Source: Chara braunii (Eukaryota > Streptophyta > Charophyceae > Charales > Characeae). From it: a stretch of 20,684 nt of DNA. The stretch is taken from contig BFEA01000070.1 in the NCBI GenBank assembly GCA_003427395.1, forward strand, positions 2,759,211 through 2,779,894, written 5' to 3'. The translations under genes and the position numbers were made by a program. Shown here in pieces: positions 10,206 through 19,218 of the stretch; the stretch's first letter is position 1, and each line of letters opens with the position of its first letter. The notes under the pieces are model-generated. The model searched no databases. It saw nothing but the letters and a program-made list of their open reading frames with translations, and had not been told where the DNA came from.

Positions 10206-10302
10206 GGCGGGAAAAACTTCCGATGTTTCCCGCCATTGAACTTGCCGACAAAGATAACTTTTCCCGCCACAGAACTTGCCGACAAATGTAACTTTTCCCG
10301 CC
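10206..10302. promoter_or_regulatory. Array of four E2F-type sites (TTTCCCGCC), three at 34-bp period
   Basis: TTTCCCGCC occurs at 10226-10234, 10260-10268 and 10294-10302, exactly 34 bp apart, within a tandem repeat whose units share GAACTTGCCGACAAA. The same 9-mer occurs inverted as GGCGGGAAA at 10206-10214. TTTCCCGC matches the E2F/DP consensus (TTTSSCGC). The array lies about 1 kb upstream of the minus-strand rhomboid ATG. No gene is recognised downstream on the plus strand before the retrotransposon, so the target gene, if any, is unknown. Confidence 0.5.
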
Positions 10303-10672
10303 TGTCCTGCTGCCCCCCCCGTATGATAGGTGCTCAATATATTTGGTATTTACCACCAACTTCTAATTTCAGCTTCATCCTGATCGCTGCTCCGCAGATG
10401 AACTACCAGCTGTTGGCTCCCATCGGAGCCGTTGGATGGAGTAATCTTTTTCCATCATGATCATTGATACTCCTTAACTCCTTCATATCCACTACTACTA
10501 CTTTTCTGTTTTCAATCCTTATCCACTACTTCCTTTCGTTTTGAACTCTTTATCCACTCCTTCAGCTCACACCTCCCTAACAAATTCAGCTCACTGCTCT
10601 CTCTCCCCTCCCTTCTTGAATAAAGAATGATAACGTAAGACTCTCTTTCCTAACAAGTGTTTGTTGATTGGC

Positions 10673-10754
<82 letters not shown>

Positions 10755-11280
10755 ACGAGATCAGCCGTCCGTCGTACGCGTTCTCATTGAATCCGTAGTA
10801 AAAGCGTTCTCTTCTTCTCCTTTGAACCCACATCCACTCAGCTCCCGCGCGCAATTCTCAAAAGCTGCATCAATAAGTCACGACAGTCATCAGTTGCGTA
10901 AGTAAAAAACAATCCCGTAAAATAGCGAAGTAGTAGGGATAGGCTTTGAATGCCCACAGCAATCACGGTTGCAATCTATGAACTTCTCATCAAAGCCAAC
11001 AAACCGTCACTACCTCTCTCCAGGGCTGCCTCCTGTGGCTGGCCGGGGGGTACCATCTTCCCCCCAATAGAACGCACAGTCATTGTACCGGTATTTGGGG
11101 CATGTTTTATTTTTATTTTATTTTATTTATTTATTTTTGGGGGGGGGCATGTTCCAGTCTTCACAAGCCGGTGATAATGACCGCTCATTCTACTTGGGAA
11201 AAGACGGTAGGGTCGTTCACTTGGTCATATTTGATCGTCAATCCAATGGACCAAGCGACGAAGGCCAGGCCTACCCCGTC
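10303..11280. other. Intergenic, GA microsatellite and A/T-rich tract
   Basis: No gene recognised. Contains repeated TATCCACTAC-like pyrimidine-rich words (10485-10565), the GA run listed separately, and a TTTTA-rich stretch (11106-11136) followed by a G run of about nine. Confidence 0.6.
10674..10753. repeat. (GA)n microsatellite
   Basis: About 40 uninterrupted GA units. Confidence 0.97.
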
Positions 11281-11466
11281 TTCCCCCGAACATAACGCAT
11301 ATGCGTTGAATTTGAGTTTTTGAAAATTTGAACATTTGAATCGAACACATGCATTGTAGTCAAAAATACCCGCTGTTCGAATAGACCGCACGCAAGTTGT
11401 GTTCGAATAGAAAGCAGCCTATGCGTTGTATTTGTTTTACAACGCATATGCGTTATGTTTGGGGAA
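11281..11466. mobile_element. MITE-like inverted-repeat element, about 186 bp
   Basis: The left arm (TTCCCCCGAACATAACGC, then ATATGCGTTG) and the right arm ending near 11466 are reverse complements over about 25-28 bp with one gap and one mismatch. Each arm contains the perfect 14-bp palindrome AACGCATATGCGTT (11294-11307 and 11441-11454). Inside, GTTCGAATAG occurs twice as a direct repeat (near 11374 and 11401) with an inverted relative near 11339. There is no open frame of note. No clean target-site duplication could be picked out, so the exact ends and superfamily are open. Confidence 0.6.
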
Positions 11467-11712
11467 CGACACGGGTAGTGGTAATCAGGGATGTCGCAAA
11501 GAGTAATTGATGGTAGTTTAGGGGAATTCCCGTATTGGCACAAAAGACCCCGCTCCACTGCACAATATTTTGAATGTATCTGGTTCTGGTGCTGGGCCCG
11601 ATACCTTCAAGACGTTGGGTCGTCCAGATGCATTTGGATTTCACAATGCTGTCCAGGTCCATTAATAACGTTGTGGGATGGATCGAGGACCAAGAGAGTC
11701 TAACCAAACTCA

Positions 11713-11835
11713 GGGCATACTCACACTAGCACTTTCCTGAACGTATCTGACTGCAATTATGGGCACAGCTGGATGAATCTGATCGCAATCACGTCCAGAG
11801 CTTGGTAGAAAATCTGCTAGTGTGAATATGCCCCC
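11713..11835. mobile_element. MITE-like element, about 123 bp with 19-bp terminal inverted repeats
   Basis: The left end GGGCATACTCACACTAGCA (11713-11731) matches the reverse complement of the right end (11815-11833) at 18 of 19 positions. ACTCA lies immediately left (11708-11712) and again right at 11836-11840, a possible 5-bp target duplication if the right end is taken as 11835. A 17-bp direct repeat GAGTCTAACCAAACTCA flanks the region at 11696-11712 and 11848-11864. The element is non-coding. A degenerate relative lies at 2552-2656. Confidence 0.65.
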
Positions 11836-11864
11836 ACTCAGGCCCAGGAGTCTAACCAAACTCA

Positions 11865-12056
11865 CTCAACCCTCCTGAACTATGCTCTTCTCCTTTTTCC
11901 TTTATTTTTCCTTTATTTTTCCTTTCGATTTTGTCCCTCCTTTTCTCTATATTCTTTTGTGAAAATTCACCGGCTCCAATCCGCCCTCAGAGAATACTCA
12001 CCATGGTCTTCTACAGAATTTGTAGAAGAATATCATAAAAGTTGATCACACAGAAT
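11865..12056. other. Short intergenic spacer before the LTR element
   Basis: Three tandem copies of an 11-bp TTTTTCCTTTA unit lie at about 11895-11928. A perfect 8-bp inverted repeat CTTCTACA / TGTAGAAG with a 5-base spacer lies at 12008-12028. No gene. Confidence 0.6.
12053..12056. repeat. Target-site duplication GAAT, left copy
   Basis: GAAT directly precedes the 5' LTR and directly follows the 3' LTR (20224-20227). AGAAT (5 bp) would fit as well if the terminal A is shared. This supports a genuine single insertion with both ends intact. Confidence 0.6.
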
Positions 12057-12098
12057 TGAAACGGTTTCACCCAGTTGACCTGACCTTGCAGTCACAGA

Positions 12099-12265
12099 GA
12101 TTCGACTAGACCTGTGCCACAACCCTGTACATTGATCCCGTGTGCTGAGTGAGATTCGATCTCTAGACCTATCCTACACCTGTACATAGACCCTGTGTGA
12201 TGAGTAGGATTCGATCCCTAGACCTGTTCCACATCCCAGATTAGTCTGTAGTTTGGGCAGTAGGA
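12099..12265 (+). repeat. Three to four tandem units of about 55-57 bp in LTR U3
   Basis: Units starting GATTCGA..CTAGACCT begin at 12099, 12153 and 12208, with a truncated fourth (ACTTGATCCCTAGG) near 12265. Each also carries a CCTGTACAT or similar block and TGTG.TGAGT. The 3' LTR has the same array at 19261, 19318, 19373 and about 19430. Repeated U3 units often act as transcriptional enhancers in LTR elements; that role here is inferred. Confidence 0.8.
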
Positions 12266-12575
12266 CTTGATCCCTAGGGCTGTAGATTAGCAGCCAGGTC
12301 TGTTACCGATAGGCTTAGGAAGTCTGTTCTAGAAGTCTCTACGAAGTCTGTTGAGGACTGGAATCTGTCTGTAGGTCTGTCTAGTCTAGAAGGTCGTAGG
12401 ACAGTCCAGCCAGCAAGTACCAAGGGTAGGGGCTGCACGTGGGGAAGGTTCTGGACTAAGTGGTGAGTTCCACACGTTTTGGCCCAGAAGGCCAAACGTC
12501 TGGAAGCTTCCCTGGGCCACTCGTTTTGGCCCAGGCCCACACGTTTTGAGGCAGGCCCCGTTACCTCCGAAGAGG

Positions 12576-12583
12576 TATAAATA
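12576..12583 (+). promoter_or_regulatory. TATA-like box in the 5' LTR
   Basis: TATAAATA followed by AAGAGGC. It is the best TATA match in the LTR and places transcription start near 12605. The 3' LTR copy reads TACAAATA (19740-19747), a mutated box. The overlapping AATAAA could also serve as a poly(A) signal. Confidence 0.6.
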
Positions 12584-13047
12584 AAGAGGCAGCGTCCAGC
12601 CATGCATTCATTCGCCTGTGTGCCATGCTGAAGAGCTGCCTTGGTATCTTGTGCATGGGGGACTGCAGGTGCCCAGAGAAGAAGTGGGCTGTGAAGAAGA
12701 CAGCGGCCATAGCGAGCCAGCGAGGGAGACACCGGCGGCCATAGCTCGGAGGAGGAAGACGACGGCGGCCATAGCCGCCCAGCTGTTGGTGTAGACAGAG
12801 TGTACAGAGTGTGAGTGGCTGTGCAGTGTGGACATTCAGGGTGATCCTCGTACGTGCGTGCAAGCAAGACTGAGGGAGAGGCTGGTGGTAGAGACAGTGC
12901 TTGGCGGCCATAGCAGCAAGTTGTACAGTTGTTCAGACTGAGTTTAATACAAGTTCGTTGTTGTTTCTGAGTTGAAGGAGTTCAGTTTACCATCGGTTCT
13001 CAAGTGTGCATGTTGTGAACAAGGTCCAGAGTCGAGTCTGATTGCAT

Positions 13048-13060
13048 TGGTATCGGAGCT
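13048..13060 (+). other. Primer-binding site, initiator-Met tRNA type
   Basis: TGGTATCGGAGCT begins one base after the 5' LTR. It differs by one base from the TGGTATCAGAGC sequence used by plant elements primed with initiator methionine tRNA. This sets the plus-strand orientation of the element. Confidence 0.85.
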
Positions 13061-13134
13061 GGTACCCGTTGTCCACACCGGCGGAGCTGCAGCAAGTGAA
13101 CAAGAAGGTAGAGGCCGCCATAGCTGAAGCTCGG

Positions 13135-13234
<100 letters not shown>

Positions 13235-13414
13235 GGGGACGGCAGCCATAGCTGTCAAGCTCGGGGCAAGAGATGACGAGCGAGAAGAAGAGAGACGCAG
13301 AGAAAGGAAGAAGAAAGTGACAAAGAAGGGAGACGAAGTCAGCCATAGCCGAGGTGAAGAAGATGAAGGTTTTTGATGAGGAAGAAGTTCCACCATAGCC
13401 GGAAGGTTGGAAGG

Positions 13415-13515
13415 TTGACCAAGGGTTGACCAAGAGCGTTGACCAAGCGTTGACCAAAGTTGACCACGCTGTTGACCAGGAGCGTTGACCAGCGATTTGA
13501 CCAAGACCGTTGACC
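13415..13515 (+). repeat. Nine-copy TTGACC array in the leader (W-box-like)
   Basis: TTGACC starts at 13415, 13426, 13439, 13450, 13460, 13472, 13485, 13497 and 13510, all in one orientation at 10-13 bp spacing, most as TTGACCA. A variant GTCGACC follows at about 13521. TTGACC/T is the core of the plant WRKY W-box. One frame also reads a regular VDQ..LTK repeat, so a decayed coding repeat is an alternative. Confidence 0.85.
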
Positions 13516-13808
13516 GGAGCGTCGACCCAACTGGAGCGAAAAGATTACCGGTACCATCTCTCCAAGCCCTGGCCTATCCCCTGACCCCGTGGATGTGCAC
13601 CTTCACCGTGGTACTTGCTGACGTCAAGTCTGTCAAAGTCAGTCAGTCATATCTCCCTGTGAGATCTGTCCAGGTCAGTAGGACTCGATGATTGTGGTCA
13701 TAGAACCGTAAGTCTAGCCCGAGTAGCGAGTCAAGACCCCTCGATAGAAGTTAACCTGTTTGGTCTACGTGTTGAGGCGTGGAACTGTGTTGATTGTGCA
13801 CCGTCACC

Positions 13809-15773
13809 ATGGTGGACCTCAAGTCTGGAACTAGTACCACCCCCTACAGCAAGGAGCAAGAGGAGAAAGTTGCCGCTATCCTGCGAGAGAGGAAGGAGAG
13901 AATGGAGAAGAGGGAACTGATTAAGCAGGCCAAGATGCTGGCCCTGCTGGAGAAGCAAGAAGCAAAGAAGAGGCAGCTGGAGGAGGAGATGAAGAAATGG
14001 ACGAAGGAGCAGGAGGAGAAGATGGCAGCTATACAAGCGGAGGTGGAGAAAGAAGAAGAAGAAGAAGAAAAGCAGGTGGAAGAAGAAGTATCATTGAAAA
14101 GGAGAAGAGGTGGAGCCAGTACGAGTAAGGAGCAAATTGAGAAGATGACACAAGAGTGGCCCGCGCACTTGGAGCTGGGGCAAGATAGGGAGGCAGAATT
14201 GGCCATACCCCAAGCAGAGAGAGAGGCGGCGAGAAGGGAGTTGGAAGTAGAAAGGGACCCGGTGAGGAGAAAGGCAAAAGAGGAGGAACAACAAAGGGCA
14301 TGGAAGTGGCGTTTGTCCCAAGAAAGAGTTAGGCGTTTGGAAGCGGCGGAGCGAGCAGAGGAGGACCTGAAAGCGGCAGAGACTTGGATGGGGAAGATCA
14401 GCGAAGAGACTGAGATAGCCACTAAACTCGATACCCTAACCCAAAGTCTGGAGTCTTTACTAATTGCGCATCGCGAGCAAACGCAATACATCCGCAGCTT
14501 AGAAGTAAAGATAGACGCGATACATGCTGGGTTTAAAGATTTTGCGCGTGATATGATGCAGTACCTGGTGGACCAGGTCCACCTGGCAATTAGTAAGACA
14601 AAAGAATTCTGCATTGGCGCCATTGAAGGCACCAAGTTAGCAACTCCTAAGGAAAAGGAGCCGGCCCCACCACGTCGTGAGAAAGTCAAGGTCCGTTTCC
14701 CCAAACCCTTCGGTGGAAAGAAGGGGGAAGATTTCGATAACTGGGAGGCCATCGTGCACTCCTATCTCTACTTACAGGGAGTCACACCTAAGGACCACGT
14801 TTTGGTGGCCTTCCAAGCTCTGCGAGATGAGGCAACCAGCTTTACTAGGTCGCTCGCCCGCGCTGCAAATTGCGAGAATGATATGGTCACCTATTCTAGA
14901 CTAACGCCCCTCTCCGAATTCCTGAAATCACTTCGAGAGAGATTTTTCATGTGACGCGGGGGCTCAAAGCCTCCGACAAACTCCAAACGATACACACTCG
15001 CCAGTGGAGAGAGTGTGCATGTGCTTAAATCTGCTATGGATGAATTGATTGCGGTCCCTGGGCATGGAGTAACGGATGCCCAACTTCTTAACCTCTTCTA
15101 TCGTGCCCTGCCTGAAAATATTCAGGGACACTTCTTTGAGAAGAAGAATCAGCAGGGCATGACTTATGATACTCTTAGCAGGAGGCAGTAGGATTTGCCG
15201 CCCAAGCATCGCCAATTACCAGGGGAAAATGTGGAAGGGTTGCACCATCTCTAGCCAAATCAAGGCCAAAGTTAGTCTAATACTAACAATGGAGGAAGGT
15301 GGTGCAGACGAGGTTCCCTACTCTGCCATTGAGTGGGGACTAGAGGAGTAGGACAGTAGCGCTGGTCAGGGGAGAACCTACGCTGCTGTCGCGGTCGGAG
15401 GGAGGCCGCAAGGAGGAGGACAACGGTCCGGCCAGAACGGCGGGCCCCGGGTCGCCGAGGACAGGGCGGCCAGGGGGTTGGCAGCAATGGCAACCGTCAA
15501 GCGAGAGGACGGGGAGGTCCCCCGTCTAACCGTTCACGTTTTAGTCGGTCACCTCCCAGGCAAGGATGGTGGCACCCAAGCCGGCCCGAGGGCCGACCTT
15601 GGGAAGATCTGGGCATAGAGCAAAAGGTATGGCAAGAACGCATCAATAGTTCTCAGTGCGTGTTTTGCGGGGACCCAAATCATATCATCAAATTTTGTCT
15701 TAAGTATAGGGAGCAAAAGACAGCAGCCGGTAGGTGTTGCAACTGCCCCCACCCCAGGAGTATGTGGATCTGA
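13809..15773 (+). pseudogene. gag: gag of the gypsy element, frameshifted
   Basis: Encodes the structural protein of the virus-like particle. ATG at 13809 sits in a strong context (CACCATGG) and opens 381 codons to TGA at 14952-14954. Residues about 12-235 are rich in Glu, Lys, Arg and Ala and look like long coiled coil. Residues about 293-381 (from KVRFPKPFGG, FDNWEAIVHSYL) resemble the retrotrans_gag capsid region. Capsid-like sequence resumes in other frames after 14955 (around DKLQTIH, then AMDELIAVPGHGV and LFYRALPENIQ, about 15036-15120), so the stop comes from a small indel near 14949, with further frame changes near 15010 and 15177. A Gly/Arg-rich basic stretch (15365-15600) leads to the zinc knuckle. 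The coiled-coil N-terminus is far longer than in a usual gypsy Gag. Confidence 0.85.
15657..15698 (+). other. CCHC zinc knuckle of the Gag nucleocapsid
   Basis: Reads CVFCGDPNHIIKFC, a perfect CX2CX4HX4C nucleic-acid-binding knuckle. It is preceded by an Arg/Gly-rich region in the same frame. The frame ends at TGA 15771-15773. Confidence 0.9.
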
Positions 15774-15813
15774 GCGTGCCCGCGAAGTAGAGTCTCCCAC
15801 TCCACATACCTCC

Positions 15814-16290
15814 ATGGCAGAGGTTGCAGGCCGACATCTAGTAGGTTGTCAAGAGACTGTTTGTGTTAGAGTTTCTCTTGACGTTTCCCTCACAGGCTTA
15901 GCGGAGGAGTTAAGAGAGAGGAGGCAAGCCTGGGCCAAAATGAAAAAGGATAGTAAAGGATAACTTATCCTCGCAGATGCAGAAATTTTTAGAGCTAGAG
16001 TAGGTGTCATGATAGACAGTGGGGCGACTAGGAGTCATATCAGTCCTCGAGCGTTGAAGAAGTTGAAGCTTAATTTGAAAGTCCAACGCTTAGAGGAGCT
16101 TGTAGTCAGCATTCTTGGTCCACGCCTACTTTCGCCTAGAGAAAGATGGGAAGGTAGAGAAGGTACAGTACTCCTTGACCCTCCTCGTGGAAGAGAGTCT
16201 CCCGTTTGACATTGTTCTAGGTATGGATTGGGAGGAGGCAGCAGGAGCCACACTGCACCTTAGAGAGCACGAGTGTAGGCTCCCTAGCGC
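15814..16290 (+). pseudogene. pol (PR): Retroelement aspartic protease, broken
   Basis: This enzyme matures the Gag-Pol polyprotein. VMIDSGATRSHIS at 16006-16044 carries the catalytic DSGA motif. The same frame extends back to about 15790 and is cut by TAA at 15961-15963. A frame change between about 16100 and 16115 moves the downstream half (FRLEKDGKVE...PFDIVLGMDW, through about 16236) into another frame. FDIVLGMDW is the second conserved protease block of plant gypsy elements. The active-site residues are intact but the reading frame is not. Confidence 0.85.
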
Positions 16291-17400
16291 GTCAGGTGAA
16301 GTCAAGCAAGTCCGGGTGTTACATGAGTCCGGGGTAGATAATCCCCTCGCCCATTGCTGCCTCAACGCTCCTGCATTCACCAAACTTGTGCGAAAGGAGC
16401 AGCTCGAAGAGCAGGTGTTCGTAGCCTATGTTAGGTCGATTTCTGATCAGCCAAAGGAAGAGGAAAAGATCCATCCTTCTATCGGCAGTTTGCTGGAAGA
16501 GTATAAGGACTTGTCTGAAGCAACTTCAGGAGTAGTGCCCACACCAATCCAGCACCGTATAGAGATAGAACCTGGCAGTAGAATGCGTAAGGGGGCAGTC
16601 TACAGGATGTCTCCCAAGGAGTTAGAGAAGACAGTTAGATGAGCTCCTAGAAAAAGTATGGATCAGGCCTAGTTCGTCACCGTTTGGCACACCTGTTCTG
16701 TTTGTCCCAAAGAAGGAGGGAGAGTTTTGCATGTGTATAGACTACAGGGGACTGAACGCCATCACAATTAAGAACGCAGAGTCATTGCCACGTATACATG
16801 ACTTCTTAGATCGCGTGCAGGGATGCAGGTACTTCTTCAAAGATAGACCTGAAATCAAGGTACCATCAGATAGAGGTGTATCCTGGCGATCAGTATAAGA
16901 CGGCGTTCAGGACAAGGTATGGGCATTACGAGGTCATAGTGATGTCGTTTGGACTTACTAATGCACCGACTACATTTCAGCGCTGCATGATCGACTTGTT
17001 TAGACCATGGTTAGATAGGTTCGTCGTAGTGTGCCTAGACGACATCCTGATGTTCAGCAAGACCCTCGAGGAACATGAGGGCCATCTGCGGTAGATTCTA
17101 AGCAAGTTGAGAGAGTCTAACTTCAAGATTAACCCGAAGAAGTGTGAATGGGCCAAGACACAAGTCCTTTACCTAGGCCATGTACTAGACGGCGATGGCA
17201 TTCGGCCTGAGGACAACAAGATTGCATCCATTAGAGATTGGCCAATTCCTAAGACGCTGGCAGAGTTGCGCTCATTCCTAGGATTGGCTAACTACTACAG
17301 GAAGTTCGTGAGGAACTTCTCCACGATCGCTGCTCCCCTTCGTAGACTTCTGAAGAAAGAGACTATCTGGAAGTGGGACCAGGATTGTACGTCAACCTTT
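16291..17400 (+). pseudogene. pol (RT): Reverse transcriptase of the gypsy element, broken
   Basis: Copies element RNA into DNA. The open frame from the protease runs through an RT lead-in (LLEEYKDLSEATSGVVP) to TGA 16640-16642. After a frame change near 16632 the finger blocks SPFGTPVLFVPKKEG and CIDYRGLNA appear. A second change near 16840 leads to IDL..RYHQIEV, TAFRTRYGHYE, SFGLTNAPTTFQ and the active-site box CLDDILMFSK (17032-17061). TAG at 17092-17094 interrupts before KINPKKCEWAK, YLGHVLDGDGI and RSFLGLANYYRKF. The two Asp of the box and the Asp of IDL are present, but the usual Tyr of YxDD is Cys and the usual Gly of LKSGYHQ is Arg. Confidence 0.9.
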
Positions 17401-17885
17401 AAGAAATTGAAGAAGGCTTTGAGAGAGTACCCTGTCCTCAAAGTTGCTGATCCATCATTACCATTCGTTGTTACTACAGACGCAAGTCTAAATGGCATAG
17501 GTGTCGTTCTACAGCAAGATGACGGCAATAGTTATAGGCTCGTAGAGTTTATGTCAGGCAGGCTGCCCTCAGAGAAAGTTGCAGCATCGACATATGAAAG
17601 AGAACTCTACGCTCTCAGGCAGGCTCTAGAGCACTAGAAACACTACCTGCTCGGGAGGCACTTCAAGGTTTACTCAGATCACGAGACTCTTAGATGGCTA
17701 CGCCCAAGTTGACTAGATGGGCTGCTGAGATAGACCAGTATGACTTTGAGTTCAAACCCGTCAAAGGCAAGTATAATGTGGTAGCTGATGCGCTAAGTAG
17801 GAGATATGATTACTTCAGCGCAATAGTGCACTACCTAGACATAGGGGTCGATCTGCAGGAGAAAGTAAGAGATGCCTATGCATAG
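17401..17885 (+). pseudogene. pol (RH): RNase H of the gypsy element, broken
   Basis: Degrades the RNA strand during reverse transcription. TTDASLNGIGVVLQQ supplies the first Asp, YERELYAL the Glu, and YSDHETLRWL a further Asp of the retroelement RNase H site. TAG at 17635-17637 falls where the family has a conserved Trp before KHYLLGR. A deletion with frame change follows near 17700, after which LTRWAAEIDQYDF and the family signature NVVADALSRR (near 17787) appear. The frame ends at TAG 17883-17885. Confidence 0.88.
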
Positions 17886-19130
17886 GACCCGATCTACAAT
17901 GAGCTGTTGAAAAGAGTAAGGGAAGCCCCAGATAGTGAGCCACACTATCGGACCACGAACGGGCTACTGTTTGAGAAGACTAATGTCGTTGACAGACTAT
18001 GTGTCCCCAATAGTGAAGAGATCCGTAGTCTGATCTTAGGGGAATGCTACGATACGGAAGGGCACTTTGGATGGCAGAAGACTTTAGCTAACCTGATGAT
18101 CCAGGAATGAAAGCAGATTGCATATAGTATGTGCGCAGCTGCAAGGTATGTCAACGGAATAAAACTACAACCAGATCCCTGCTTGGTCTTCTGAGACCCC
18201 TGCCTATTCCGCCAGGACACGGAGATTCAGTTTCCATTGACTTCATGGATACTGGGGTAAATAGTAGGCACGGTCATAGTAGATAGGTTTAGCAAGTATG
18301 TAGTATTTGTTCCCCTGCCTTCAGAGTCACGTACAAACTTAGTCATTAGTAAGTTTTTCGACTTCTGGGTAAGCAAGCATGGTATGCCGCTGTCCATAGT
18401 CAGTGATAGGGACACACGGCTTACAAGTCAGAATTGGTAGGATCTTATGAAAGTCTATGGGTCTAAGTTGTTGATGTCGTCAGGACGACACCCAAAGACT
18501 AATGGTCGGACAAAGCAGATGAATAAGATCTTGCAACAGCTACTTAGAATGTATATTAGACCAGATCAGATAAACTAGGATGAGATGCTTCCCACAGTAG
18601 CAAGTGCCTACAATAGCAGTGTTCATCTAGCTACCTGCAGGACTCCTAACGAGCTACGTAAGTCCTTAAGACCAAGGCGACCGTTTGAGGGACTAAACCG
18701 GGACCAGATACACATACTACCACCCGACACACGAGAGTTTGCATTACAGTATGAGCAAGAAGTCGCTAAGTTCATAAACAATCTGAGAAAGGCCCAGCAT
18801 CGGATGATAGAGCAAGCTAACAAGCACCACCGACCTTCACAGTTTCAGGTAGGCGATCTAGTTTGGGTCAAGTCGAAGGACTTCGCACCTGAGGAAAACA
18901 TCTTGCAGAAGCTCTTACCTATGTATAGAGGACCGTGGCCTGTCCTAGAAGTCAAAGGAGGAGAGGACGGCCCGTCGTATACTATAGAGATTCCAGCACA
19001 CCTCCACACGTACCCAGTCTTCCATGCATCAAAGTTGTTACCCTGCACCACATCTGACAGATTCCCTTCTAGGAGATCGATGATTCCGCCAGACATGGAT
19101 GGTGCATATGATATAGATCTCCCGACATAG
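17886..19130 (+). pseudogene. pol (IN): Integrase of the gypsy element, broken, catalytic Glu changed to Lys
   Basis: Inserts element DNA into the host genome. An N-terminal zinc-binding region is partly visible (YDTEGHFGWQKTLANL, then CKVCQRNKT), with its first His apparently Tyr. The core has IDFMD (first Asp, near 18239) and VSDRD (second Asp). Exactly 35 residues after the second, where DD35E requires Glu, the codon 18513-18515 is AAG (Lys). Stops lie at 18108 (TGA), 18438 (TAG) and 18576 (TAG), with frame changes near 18120 and 18262. The last 181 codons (18585-19130) are open and include GDLVWVKSKDF and YRGPWPVLE, with no chromodomain. Confidence 0.9.
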
Positions 19131-19205
19131 TACACGCCTATGAGAGGGAAAGAAAGGGCAAAGGTCCTGCCTTGAGTTAGGGTGTTCTCGGAGGACCTCG
19201 AATTT

Positions 19206-19218
19206 AGGACGGCGGGAG
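19206..19218 (+). other. Polypurine tract next to the 3' LTR
   Basis: AGGACGGCGGGAG ends exactly at the TG of the 3' LTR, the place where plus-strand DNA synthesis is primed. It is short and contains two C residues, so it is weak or mutated. Confidence 0.6.

Larger units (their letters stand above)
12057..13046 (+). repeat. 5' LTR (990 bp)
   Basis: Begins TGAAACGGTTTCAC and ends GTCTGATTGCA. It aligns end to end with 19219-20223. It contains the 57-bp repeats in the presumed U3 and a TATA-like box. The R start is inferred near 12605, but R and U5 cannot be delimited from sequence alone. Confidence 0.95.

Noticed and set aside
10206-10302. CRISPR-like array
   Set aside because: Units are contiguous with no spacers, few in number, and the context is eukaryotic. 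The same applies to the 36-bp repeat at 4524-4630.
12099-12265. tRNA or Pol III B-box in the LTR (GGATTCGATCCC-like words)
   Set aside because: No A-box or cloverleaf could be formed. The words are part of the tandem U3 repeat.
12274-12867. 197-residue open frame on the minus strand of the 5' LTR, with a 194-residue counterpart in the 3' LTR (19504-20088)
   Set aside because: The two LTRs were identical at insertion, so shared open frames show no selection. Composition is Ser/Pro/Leu-rich and matches no family.
13844-14752. 302-residue minus-strand open frame
   Set aside because: Shadow of gag. The Ser-rich composition is the antisense of Lys/Glu codons.
15961-18578. Recoded or readthrough stop codons in pol
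   Set aside because: Stops are of all three kinds and lie among frameshifts and lost catalytic residues, so decay explains them better than recoding.
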